Shown piece after piece: positions 8,523 through 16,925 of a stretch of 64,000 nucleotides of DNA. The translations under genes were made by a program, and so were the position numbers. Under the pieces are notes generated by a model. That model was not told the origin of the DNA, searched no databases, and saw only the letters and a program-made list of their open reading frames with translations. This DNA is from Echinicola soli (GTDB lineage Bacteria > Bacteroidota > Bacteroidia > Cytophagales > Cyclobacteriaceae), in the NCBI RefSeq assembly GCF_006575665.1, contig NZ_CP041253.1, forward strand, positions 2,765,001 through 2,829,000. Direction: 5' to 3'. Every line of letters starts with the position of its first letter. The first letter of the stretch is position 1.

Positions 8523-9623
8523 CTATACGTAAGTTATGGGATTCGTAATGACTTTTGTCAAATAGAGTGCAATATTACTAAAATTTTGTGACAATATCTC
8601 TAATAATAAATCTTTTGTGTAGATTTCACTTTCGTAATGCCCAATATCGGATATAACTAATTGATTGTCAGCATCAAAGAATTCATGGTATTTTATGTCA
8701 GCCGTGATGAAAATATCAGCCTTGGCGCTTTTTGCAGCACCCAGTAAAAATATGCCCGCTCCACCACAGATGGCGACATGTTTTATGGGGCGATCCAAAA
8801 GTGGAGTGTGCTTGATGACGTTAAGGTTCATGGCACTTTTGAGGTGCTGGAGAAAGGTGCTTTCTGCCATAGGGGATTCCAGTTCACCAACCATCCCTGA
8901 GCCGACTTCTTGGTGTTCATTTTCTGTTTGTTGTAAGTAATAGGCGACCTCTTCATAGGGATGACATTCTTTAAGGGCACGGATGATTTTTCCTTGCAGA
9001 TAGGCAGGGAAGATAACTTCTATCCTGTTTTCATTGACTTCTTCTGTAGCTCCCTTTTTTCCGATGGTAGGGTTGGCCTGGTCTGAAGGGAGGAAGGTTC
9101 CTGTCCCTTCTACTCTGAAACTGCAATTACTGTACTCTCCAATGGCTCCTGCGCCAGCTTGATAGAGTCCTTGGAGTACAAGCGGTGTGTCCGCTACGGG
9201 GACAAAAGCCGTAAGTTTCATTAAAATACCCTTTTTGGGAGCGAGAATTTTGGTGTTTACCAATCCTATTTTGTCGGCAATTCGCTTGTTTACTCCGGTA
9301 TGGACATTGTCCAGATTGGTATGGATGGCATAAATGGCGATGTTATTTTTGATGGCTTTGATGACTGTTCTTTCTACGTAATTTTTACCAGTAAGGCTTT
9401 TGAGTCCTTTAAAAACAATGGGGTGGTGAGCGACGATCATGTTACACTTTAGGTCGATGGCTTCTTGGACCACGTCCTCGGTGACATCCAAGCTGCAGAG
9501 TATCCCCGTAACCTCATCAGAGGCATTCCCGGTGATCAATTGGGCATTGTCATAAGATTCCTGATAGGCCGGTGGAGCGATGCTTTCCAAGTAGGAGACT
9601 ACGTCACTAATCAAATTAACCAT
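8523..9623 (-). CDS. Nif3-like dinuclear metal center protein
   Basis: This belongs to the Nif3/YbgI/DUF34 family and has 366 residues. The metal ligands are visible in MIVAHHPIVFKG and near the C-terminus in DIGHYESE. The protein is the long form: a PII/CutA-like insert of about 100 residues (about 130-235, including ECHPYEEVAYYLQQ) interrupts the metal-binding domain. The biochemical role is unsettled; some family members are linked to GTP cyclohydrolase-like chemistry or metal handling. It is translated just upstream of the zinc-ribbon gene and is divergent from lpxK. A -7-like box (TACTTTTG, minus strand) sits at 9646-9653. Confidence 0.9.
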   Translation of the reverse strand: MVNLISDVVSYLESIAPPAYQESYDNAQLITGNASDEVTGILCSLDVTEDVVQEAIDLKCNMIVAHHPIVFKGLKSLTGKNYVERTVIKAIKNNIAIYAIHTNLDNVHTGVNKRIADKIGLVNTKILAPKKGILMKLTAFVPVADTPLVLQGLYQAGAGAIGEYSNCSFRVEGTGTFLPSDQANPTIGKKGATEEVNENRIEVIFPAYLQGKIIRALKECHPYEEVAYYLQQTENEHQEVGSGMVGELESPMAESTFLQHLKSAMNLNVIKHTPLLDRPIKHVAICGGAGIFLLGAAKSAKADIFITADIKYHEFFDADNQLVISDIGHYESEIYTKDLLLEILSQNFSNIALYLTKVITNPITYV

Positions 9624-9667
9624 ATATTTGTATTTACCGTTTGATCAAAAGTATAAAAAAATAAGCA

Positions 9668-10735
9668 ATGCGCCCTTATCATCTTTTATTGTATCCTTTT
9701 TCATTTTTATACGATGGGATTACCCGTCTAAGGAACAGGATGTTTGATCGGGGGGTCAAGAAAAGTGTGGTCTTCCGGATTCCTACTGTCGTGGTGGGAA
9801 ACTTGTCCATGGGAGGGACTGGCAAGACACCAATGGTGGAGTTCTTGATCAGGGCCTTTAAGGATAATTATGCAGTGGCGACGCTGAGCAGAGGGTATGG
9901 CCGCAAAACAGCGGGGTATCTTTTGGCGGACCAAAGCTCCGGACCAGCGGAAATAGGAGATGAACCTTTTCAGATATATAGCAAGTTTGGCAGTGAGATT
10001 TCAGTGGCAGTAGGAGAGCAGCGCGCTGAGGCTATCCCGCAGATCATCGCAGGGTGTCCTGAAACTGAATTGGTTATTTTAGATGATGCTTTTCAGCATC
10101 GATACGTTAAAGGGGATTTCAACTTGTTGCTTACTACGTTTCAGCGTCCTTTTTTTACGGATCACGTGGTGCCTATGGGTATGCTAAGAGAAAACAGAAG
10201 CGGGGCAAATCGTGCCCATGCTGTGGTGGTAACCAAGTGTCCGGAAAATCTAGATGAAGCTACGAAGTTTCAGTTTGTACAAAAAATCTTGGGTTATGCC
10301 CCAAAGGACTGTCCTGTGTTTTTTGCTGGCCTTGAGTATGGCCAACCTTATAATATTAGAAGTAATAAGGAGGAGCCAATTCAGGAGGTGATTTTGCTCA
10401 GTGGCATTGCCAATAATAGCTTGTTGCAGAAAAAGGTGGGGGAAACCTATGAGCTGTTGGAAACACTGGAGTACAGTGATCATCATCATTATACGGAGCG
10501 GGATATGGGAAAAATTTCGGAGCGGTTTAACATACATAAGGATAAATCCCCCGTCCTCCTTACCACAGAGAAAGACGCTGTCAAACTTAAAGCGGATAAA
10601 TTGCTTAGATATTTACAGGAAATTCCGATTTTTGCGTTACCTGTTCAGGTGAAAATGGAAGAGGAAGAAAAAAACACCTTGTTAGAACATGTAACCAAGG
10701 CCATAAGAAATAAAGGTTATCAACGTGAAGTTTAA
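9668..10735 (+). CDS. lpxK: Tetraacyldisaccharide 4'-kinase
   Basis: LpxK phosphorylates the 4' position of the lipid A disaccharide precursor at the inner face of the cytoplasmic membrane. The 355-residue protein has the family's P-loop GNLSMGGTGKTP near residues 48-59. It also has SRGYGRK, the Walker-B-like VILDDAFQHR and the FTDHVVPMG segment typical of LpxK. The N-terminal 20 residues are hydrophobic and anchor it to the membrane. Its 3' end overlaps the porin gene start by 11 bp, so the two are probably cotranscribed; both serve the outer membrane. Confidence 0.95.
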   Translation: MRPYHLLLYPFSFLYDGITRLRNRMFDRGVKKSVVFRIPTVVVGNLSMGGTGKTPMVEFLIRAFKDNYAVATLSRGYGRKTAGYLLADQSSGPAEIGDEPFQIYSKFGSEISVAVGEQRAEAIPQIIAGCPETELVILDDAFQHRYVKGDFNLLLTTFQRPFFTDHVVPMGMLRENRSGANRAHAVVVTKCPENLDEATKFQFVQKILGYAPKDCPVFFAGLEYGQPYNIRSNKEEPIQEVILLSGIANNSLLQKKVGETYELLETLEYSDHHHYTERDMGKISERFNIHKDKSPVLLTTEKDAVKLKADKLLRYLQEIPIFALPVQVKMEEEEKNTLLEHVTKAIRNKGYQREV

Positions 10736-12638
10736 GTACCTATTTGTTTTATTTATATCGATCTTATGTTTTAATCAACTTGCTTTCGCCCAAACGCGTA
10801 CGAGGGAAGGTGGTGAAAACCAGGAAGAAGGAAAAGAACCACAGCGAGGAGGATTGATCGATGATTCGACCAAAATGGTCTATGGTCCTACCACGACCCT
10901 GTATTTTCAAGAGAAAAACCTTAGGTTTAACAAGATGGAGAAAACGCCCCTCGATACGGGATTGACGGGATTTCATAATTTTGAACCGGTTTTTCATAGT
11001 GGGCATAAGTATCAGGGGTTAGCTAATATTGGAAGTGCCGCCAAGCCGGTTTATTATACGCTGCCGGGTTTGATAGGTGCGACGTCTGGTTTTAGTGTTT
11101 ATGATCTGTATTATCATTCACCGGACAGCATGCTGTATTTTGATACCAAGTCTCCATACACCAAGTTGGAGGCTTTTTTTGGAGGGGGAAACCGAAATAT
11201 GCTAAATGTGGCCTTTGCCCGGAATGTGAATCCGAGATGGAATATCGGCTTTAACTTTAATACGATAAAGGCCCGAAAAACACTGAATCCCAATGCACGT
11301 GACGATAATATGGTGGAGCAAACTTCCTACTCCCTCCATACAAACTATCGGTCCAAGGATGAAAAGTATTTCCTGCTGGCCAACTTTTCCAGGATGCACC
11401 ATAATGTGTTTGAAAGTGGTGGGATTATTCCTGAAACGGTGGATTCGACCTCCCTTTATTTTACGTACGAGGATTCGAAAGTGTGGCTGAGTAACAGTGA
11501 GGCCACTGATATTAGACAGGATTATCACCTGTATCATCAATATAATATCTTGGAAGAATGGCAGGTATATCATGTCTTTGATAAGAAGAAGCAGGGACTA
11601 TCGTTTTTTTCTGATTTGACTACGAATGACTCTGTCTACTTTAACTATTTTGGTCTGCCCAGGATGATAAATGAAGACAGTACGTATAATTATCACCATT
11701 TCTCTGAAGTAAGAAATGAAGCTGGGTTCAAAGGAGACTTTGGGCCGGTCTATTATAATGCCTTCGTAAAGTTTAGGACTGGAACGTTTTCCAGCCCTAA
11801 TTTTGAGAGTGATTATAAGTTCAATGAAGTTTATATCGGAGGCGCCCTTCGAGGGGAAATAAACGATCAGTGGTCTTTTGAAGCGGATGGGGAATATTTG
11901 ATCCCTAGTGGATACAGGATCAACGGTTATTTCCATTCGCCATTCTTGGATGTGAGTTATACAAAAGCATCCTATAAGCCCACGGCCATGCAGGAAATGT
12001 ATCGTGGAAACCACTATTCCTGGACCAATAGTTTCTCCAATATCGGGGTCGATCAAATCAAAGGCGTGATCAAAGCCGATTTTACCAAGATTTCCGTAAG
12101 GCCCAGTCTTACTATTAATCGGGTGAACAATTACGTGTACTTTGATGAAAACCAAGAAGCAACCCAAGCGGATGGGGGTGCATTTATGGTCATTCCGGGG
12201 GTTACCGCGGATTTTACCTTCTGGGAAAAGCTGAGGTGGCAGAGTGAAGTGATTTATACTGCTATTACAGGCGATGCTGCAGATGTATTCAGAATTCCAG
12301 ATTTATATGCTCGTAGTAGGCTGTTTTTTGACGGCCCCATGTTTGATGAGCATTTGTATATCCAATTTGGAATAGAGGGAAGGTATAAGAGTAGTTATAA
12401 TGCAGAGGCTTATATGCCGGCCACCCAGCAGTTTTATTTGCAAAACGAGTTTGATGTCTATGCCTATCCAGTCCTGGATGCTTTTGTGGACTTACGGATA
12501 AACAGGACAAGGGTACTGTTTAGGTATAATCACCTGAACGGTGGTTTTATGCAGCGGCAAGGTTACTTTGTGACCCCTTATTATACTGGGCTAAAAGGAT
12601 CCCTGGATTTGGGAATCAGTTGGTATTTCTTTGATTAG
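10725..12638 (+). CDS. Putative outer-membrane porin
   Basis: This 637-residue protein has a cleavable signal peptide (MKFKYLFVLFISILCFNQLAFAQ) and the repeated aromatic, alternating-strand pattern of a large beta-barrel. It resembles the Bacteroidetes 'putative porin' family (PF14121 type). A low-complexity Glu/Gly-rich stretch follows the signal. The C-terminus ends WYFFD, close to a barrel-terminal aromatic. The start is GTG at 10725, inside the lpxK 3' end, with the signal peptide immediately in frame. Substrate specificity cannot be inferred. Confidence 0.8.
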   Translation: MKFKYLFVLFISILCFNQLAFAQTRTREGGENQEEGKEPQRGGLIDDSTKMVYGPTTTLYFQEKNLRFNKMEKTPLDTGLTGFHNFEPVFHSGHKYQGLANIGSAAKPVYYTLPGLIGATSGFSVYDLYYHSPDSMLYFDTKSPYTKLEAFFGGGNRNMLNVAFARNVNPRWNIGFNFNTIKARKTLNPNARDDNMVEQTSYSLHTNYRSKDEKYFLLANFSRMHHNVFESGGIIPETVDSTSLYFTYEDSKVWLSNSEATDIRQDYHLYHQYNILEEWQVYHVFDKKKQGLSFFSDLTTNDSVYFNYFGLPRMINEDSTYNYHHFSEVRNEAGFKGDFGPVYYNAFVKFRTGTFSSPNFESDYKFNEVYIGGALRGEINDQWSFEADGEYLIPSGYRINGYFHSPFLDVSYTKASYKPTAMQEMYRGNHYSWTNSFSNIGVDQIKGVIKADFTKISVRPSLTINRVNNYVYFDENQEATQADGGAFMVIPGVTADFTFWEKLRWQSEVIYTAITGDAADVFRIPDLYARSRLFFDGPMFDEHLYIQFGIEGRYKSSYNAEAYMPATQQFYLQNEFDVYAYPVLDAFVDLRINRTRVLFRYNHLNGGFMQRQGYFVTPYYTGLKGSLDLGISWYFFD

Positions 12639-12780
12639 TAAAGGCTGAGAGAATATAAAGTTCTAAAGGTGTTAATGTTGAATGGGCCAATTACCAAAAC
12701 ATTCGTTCGTTATTGATCAAAAATAAATAATCAATACTACATACTAGGTTCCAGATACAACATACCAAATACTAAACGAA

Positions 12781-13392
12781 ATGAGTTGGGAAGAAAGTAC
12801 AAAAAACAAAATGCTAAATCTCCAGCTGCCCACTGATCCCAGGTGGGTGGATATAGCATCGATGAATTTGGAAGACATTCTGGTAGACCATGCTTATTGC
12901 GAGCAAAAAGCTGCGTCATCCTGTATTTCGTTGATCGTACGCTATCCAAACCTGGATAGGTTGGTGGATGTGCTTACTCCAGTGGTAGCGGAGGAATGGG
13001 CGCATTTTGAAAGGGTGATGGAGCAGATCAGAAAGCGTGGGTTTCAGTTTGAAAAACCTCGGAAGGATATGTATGTGGTCAAGCTTAGTGAATTTATTCA
13101 GAAAGGTGGCAGTAAAAGGGCGCAGTTGACAGAGCTTCTTCTGATGAACGCACTGATAGAAGCCCGAAGCTGTGAGCGCTTCAAGTTGCTCTGGAAAAAC
13201 ATAGAAGATGAGGAGTTACAGCAGTTTTATTATGAACTGATGGTCTCTGAGGCGGGACATTATGTGAATTTTATTGACTTGGCCAAGCACTACCATGACC
13301 CAGAGGAAGTGGATAAGCGATGGAAGCAATGGCTTGCCCATGAAGCCAAAGTGCTAAAAGAGCTCGAAATACGACCAGATCGGATGCATTGA
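12781..13392 (+). CDS. miaE: tRNA-(ms2io6A37) hydroxylase
   Basis: MiaE is a ferritin-like diiron monooxygenase that hydroxylates the prenyl group of ms2i6A at position 37 of tRNAs reading U-starting codons. At 203 residues it has the family's usual length. Candidate iron ligands lie in helices around VAEEWAHFERV, NALIEARSCERF and VSEAGHYVNF. It uses the product of MiaB, encoded at 35.7-37.2 kb, so the two act in series although unlinked. It is monocistronic, with 142 bp of AT-rich upstream sequence. Confidence 0.93.
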   Translation: MSWEESTKNKMLNLQLPTDPRWVDIASMNLEDILVDHAYCEQKAASSCISLIVRYPNLDRLVDVLTPVVAEEWAHFERVMEQIRKRGFQFEKPRKDMYVVKLSEFIQKGGSKRAQLTELLLMNALIEARSCERFKLLWKNIEDEELQQFYYELMVSEAGHYVNFIDLAKHYHDPEEVDKRWKQWLAHEAKVLKELEIRPDRMH

Positions 13393-13590
13393 TCAGTGGG
13401 GAATAGGAGTAGCGTTTTTGTGCTGTGGTTGGATTAATATTCTGGAAGGAAGGTTGGGCCCAGGCGCTGTCAAGTATTTAGGGCGCGGGCGATATTTTTA
13501 TTCAGCTATTATTGCCATTGGTTTATTTTATTGATAATATAAGGCTGATTTTTAGTTAAAAAACGGGATTTGTTCTAAAACGAACACTTT

Positions 13591-14835
13591 ATGGAATTGC
13601 TCGAGAATATTAAAGAGGCACTGAGGTCAATTAAGTCCAATAGGTTAAGGACCATTTTAACAGGACTGATCATCGCTATTGGCATCACTGCACTGGTAGG
13701 GATGCTGACGGCTATTGATGGGATGAAAGCACAGATTGAAGAGAGTTTCAGTGGCTTGGGAGCTAATAATTTCGATGTACGTTCTAAAAACACATCAGGA
13801 CAACGGGTGACCCGGTCTGGTGTGACCGAGAAGCAGTTTAAGCCTGTGAGTTATAAGGATGCGCTGGACTTTAAAACTGCTTATACTGCCCGCGGAATGG
13901 CCACAGTCTCCACTCGAGTAAGTGGATCTGCAGAGATAAAGCGTGGTTCCGACATTACTAATCCCAATGTCAGGATAATTGGCGTGGACGAAAATTATGT
14001 CCTGATCAATGGCCAAAATATTAAAGAGGGAAGAAATTTCAGTAACGTCGAAATTGAGTACGGAAATAATGTGTGCCTGATAGGCAGTGAAATCGTGGAA
14101 TTACTTTTCGAGAGCCATGAAGATCCTGTAGGAGCGCATGTTTCATTTTTTGGCAATCGGTATTCGATCGTCGGGGTTTTGGAAGAGCAGGGATCCGTAG
14201 GGAATGATTCGGGGGTGGACCGCACGATTTTGATTCCTGTGGAAAATGCTTCACGCCTTGATCAGACAGGTGGTTTTTGGTATACGATCACCATTTCTAC
14301 TGCAGATCCTACCAAAATGGATTATGAAATGGGACAAGCAACTGGGCTAATGCGGAAAGTCCGTGAAGATAGGGTAGGGGAGTTGGATTCTTTCGAAGTG
14401 GTCAAATCCAATAATGTAGGAGAAAGCTTGGAAGAAGTGGCGGGTTATTTGAGGATAGGTGGCTTTGGGATCGGATTTATCACGCTGCTGGGAGCTTCAG
14501 TGGGGTTGATGAACATTATGCTGGTTTCAGTGACAGAAAGAACCCGCGAGATCGGCATTCGAAAAGCTCTGGGTGCTACCCCTAAAAGGATCCGTCAGCA
14601 GTTTTTGATTGAAGCCATCGTCATTTGTGTATTCGGGGGGATTTTTGGAGTGCTCATAGGAATGGGCATAGGGAATATTGTGGCCAATTTTGTGGGGCCA
14701 GGAGGCTTTTTAGTCCCTTGGCTTTGGATGCTGCTGGCGTTTATGATTTGTATTTTGGTAGGTTTGGTATCCGGGGTAATTCCTGCCATCAAGGCGAGCA
14801 AGCTTGATCCTATCGAAGCACTCCGATATGAATAA
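13591..14835 (+). CDS. ABC transporter permease, MacB/FtsX type
   Basis: This 414-residue permease has the MacB topology. An N-terminal transmembrane helix (about residues 20-42) is followed by a large periplasmic MacB-PCD domain and a C-terminal FtsX domain with three helices (about 285-310, 340-370, 378-405). The segment RTREIGIRKALGAT is the hallmark FtsX coupling region. MacB-like permeases do mechanotransmission rather than classic transport. No ATPase or membrane-fusion partner is adjacent, so this is an orphan permease that must pair with a distant ATPase. Its stop is 3 bp from the convergent DUF805 gene. Confidence 0.88.
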   Translation: MELLENIKEALRSIKSNRLRTILTGLIIAIGITALVGMLTAIDGMKAQIEESFSGLGANNFDVRSKNTSGQRVTRSGVTEKQFKPVSYKDALDFKTAYTARGMATVSTRVSGSAEIKRGSDITNPNVRIIGVDENYVLINGQNIKEGRNFSNVEIEYGNNVCLIGSEIVELLFESHEDPVGAHVSFFGNRYSIVGVLEEQGSVGNDSGVDRTILIPVENASRLDQTGGFWYTITISTADPTKMDYEMGQATGLMRKVREDRVGELDSFEVVKSNNVGESLEEVAGYLRIGGFGIGFITLLGASVGLMNIMLVSVTERTREIGIRKALGATPKRIRQQFLIEAIVICVFGGIFGVLIGMGIGNIVANFVGPGGFLVPWLWMLLAFMICILVGLVSGVIPAIKASKLDPIEALRYE

Positions 14836-14838
14836 TGA

Positions 14839-15192
14839 CTAAACAACATCTGTTTTTCTTGGGTCTGGCCCAAATTTATTTGGCCCACTGTGTCCAGCTT
14901 TAATGGCCAGGTAAACAAAACCAATTAGGTTGACAGGAGGTGGAATGAGCAGGTATAGCGCATACTTCCAATCCATCCCAATGTCATGAAGTCGTTTGAT
15001 CGCCTGCACCAAAAGCAAAACAATAGTGGTGATAAGCAGAATGCCAAAAACAGCAAAGGTGAGCCAGTTTTCGGCCTTAATGGATTCATAGATCAACATA
15101 ATGCACAGGAGGTTGATGAAATAGAATAGTACAAACATTACCAGGTACTTTCTCCTTGTAATTCTCCCTGTAGGTTCAAGAATGGTTTTCAT
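14839..15192 (-). CDS. DUF805 family membrane protein
   Basis: This small inner-membrane protein of 117 residues matches DUF805 (YhaH-like). It has the N-terminal RITRRKYL, several transmembrane helices, the internal AIKRLHDIGMDW motif and the C-terminal GPNKFGPDPR. The function of the family is unknown. It is encoded alone, convergent with the ABC permease. Confidence 0.85.
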   Translation of the reverse strand: MKTILEPTGRITRRKYLVMFVLFYFINLLCIMLIYESIKAENWLTFAVFGILLITTIVLLLVQAIKRLHDIGMDWKYALYLLIPPPVNLIGFVYLAIKAGHSGPNKFGPDPRKTDVV

Positions 15193-15368
15193 GGCTAGTT
15201 GGGTTACGGTCTATTTTAATATAGCGTAAAAAATGGAGAATTGTTTAAAATAGCCAGTAAAAAGTAAATACTTAGCTATAATTAGGCAATCCGTCATTGC
15301 TTCTACCCATGATTATCATCCTGAGAAGTGGTGATAAAGAACGAATGATGTGACTGTTTTATGTAATG

Positions 15369-16688
15369 TTAATGTTGTTCATAAACAATTTCAGGTTCCA
15401 CCACGTCTACAGTTCCTTTTTCATTGATGTCCCAGAGGGTGACTTTTTTGATTTCATTGATTAGCAGTGGATCGTATTTAGCGGCTACTCGTATGTAGTT
15501 TTCTGTAAATCCATGCATCATGCCATTATCAATGTCCTCTTCAAACAACACATCGAAAGTGCCTTTCAGATTTTCTTCGTAAAATTTCCTCCTTTTTTTC
15601 TCTGAAAGTATCCGCAGCATTTTGGAACGTTGATTTCGGACTTTCATTGGGACGACATCCTCCATTTCTGTAGCCCTGGTATTTGGTCTTTCAGAATAGG
15701 TGAATACATGAAGGTAAGATATTGGTAGTTCGTTTAGGAAATTATAGGTTTCAAGGAAAAGCTCATCAGTTTCACCGGGGAAACCTACGATGACATCAAC
15801 ACCGATACAGCAGTGCGGCATTAGTGATTTTATTTTGGTAACCCTGTCCACATAAAGTTCACGAAGATATCTCCTTCCCATCTTTCTCAGGATGGTATTG
15901 CTGCCTGATTGGAGTGGGATGTGGAAATGAGGTACAAAACGCTTTGAACGGGAAGCATATTCTATGATCTCGTTAGTAAGCAGGTTAGGCTCAATGGATG
16001 AAATTCGAAACCTGTCAATTCCCTCAATTTCGTCCAGCTTTTGGACAAGGTCAACGAATTTTTCTTTTCGTTTGCCTCCTTGTATTCCGAAGTCTCCGAT
16101 ATTGACCCCTGTCAGTACCACTTCCTTTACATCAGTGGAGGCAATTTCCTTGGCCGATTGCAGGATATTTTCGATACTGTCACTGCGACTTTTGCCTCTT
16201 GCAAGGGGAATGGTGCAGAATGCACAGCCATAATTGCAGCCATCTTGGACTTTCAGGAAGGTACGGGTGCGGTCATGCATGGAGTAGGCATTGTTAAATG
16301 CGGTGGCTTCTTGAATTTCCGAAGCAAGGACTTTGGTCTCCTGTTCTTTGGCAAATCCATCAAGGAGTTCGATCAACCTGAACTTTTCGGCAGCTCCCAG
16401 AACAGCGTCTACTCCCTTTATTTCCGAGATTTCTTGGGGCTTCAGCTGGGCGTAGCATCCAATAATGGTTACATAGGAGTTTGGAGAGATCTTTTTGGCC
16501 TCTTTGACGATCTTTTTACATTTTTTGTCAGCATTCTCTGTCACCGAACAGGTGTTGATAATGAAAATGTCCGGAGTGTCCTCAAACCCGACCTTTTTAT
16601 AGCCTTTTTCTTCAAATTGTCGACTAATGGTGGAAGTTTCAGAATAGTTTAGCTTGCAACCCAATGTATAAAATGCTACCTTTTTCAC
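15369..16688 (-). CDS. mtaB: tRNA t6A37 C2-methylthiotransferase
   Basis: MtaB is a radical-SAM methylthiotransferase that converts t6A37 to ms2t6A in tRNAs reading A-starting codons. The N-terminal UPF0004 domain carries one iron-sulfur cluster (Cys in TLGCKLN, NTCSV and GCYAQ). The radical-SAM motif is CxxxCxxC in GCNYGCAFCTIPLARG, and a TRAM-like C-terminal region follows. At 439 residues, and with t6A-type features, it differs from the MiaB homologue at 35.7 kb. It has its own promoter: TTG at 16747-16749, 19 bp, then a perfect -7 box at 16720-16727. Confidence 0.93.
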   Translation of the reverse strand: MKKVAFYTLGCKLNYSETSTISRQFEEKGYKKVGFEDTPDIFIINTCSVTENADKKCKKIVKEAKKISPNSYVTIIGCYAQLKPQEISEIKGVDAVLGAAEKFRLIELLDGFAKEQETKVLASEIQEATAFNNAYSMHDRTRTFLKVQDGCNYGCAFCTIPLARGKSRSDSIENILQSAKEIASTDVKEVVLTGVNIGDFGIQGGKRKEKFVDLVQKLDEIEGIDRFRISSIEPNLLTNEIIEYASRSKRFVPHFHIPLQSGSNTILRKMGRRYLRELYVDRVTKIKSLMPHCCIGVDVIVGFPGETDELFLETYNFLNELPISYLHVFTYSERPNTRATEMEDVVPMKVRNQRSKMLRILSEKKRRKFYEENLKGTFDVLFEEDIDNGMMHGFTENYIRVAAKYDPLLINEIKKVTLWDINEKGTVDVVEPEIVYEQH

Positions 16689-16719
16689 AGCGATCCCCTT
16701 ATTTTGATGTATTGATTTG

Positions 16720-16749
16720 CAAATTTAAGGATATTCTTCCAGTTTTCAA
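16720..16749 (-). promoter_or_regulatory. Bacteroidetes-type promoter of mtaB
   Basis: Read on the minus strand, TTG (16749-16747) is followed after 19 bp by TAAATTTG (16727-16720). This fits the Bacteroidetes sigma-A consensus TTG-N17-23-TAnnTTTG. The box lies about 32 bp upstream of the mtaB start. Confidence 0.6.
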
Positions 16750-16888
16750 TTTTGTGTTAATAATGAGGAATTTACGCTGATTTACGTGTATTTGTGTGGA
16801 TTTGTATCTTTTTTGGTCGAATTAATGCCTTTTTATTAAAGATTGGTGTAAAAAAATACGATTTTTCTTTTTATTTCAGATTTTTGCT

Positions 16889-16896
16889 TATCTTCG
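16889..16896 (+). promoter_or_regulatory. Candidate -7 box for glutamine synthetase
   Basis: TATCTTCG differs from TAnnTTTG at one position and lies 29 bp before the ATG. No clear -33 element was found at the expected spacing. Confidence 0.4.
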
Positions 16897-16925
16897 CTAC
16901 TGTTTTTAAACCACATTATTGAAAC

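Noticed and set aside
15313..15337. TTATCA/TGATAA dyad upstream of DUF805
   Set aside because: Only 6 bp and AT-rich; expected by chance in such gaps.
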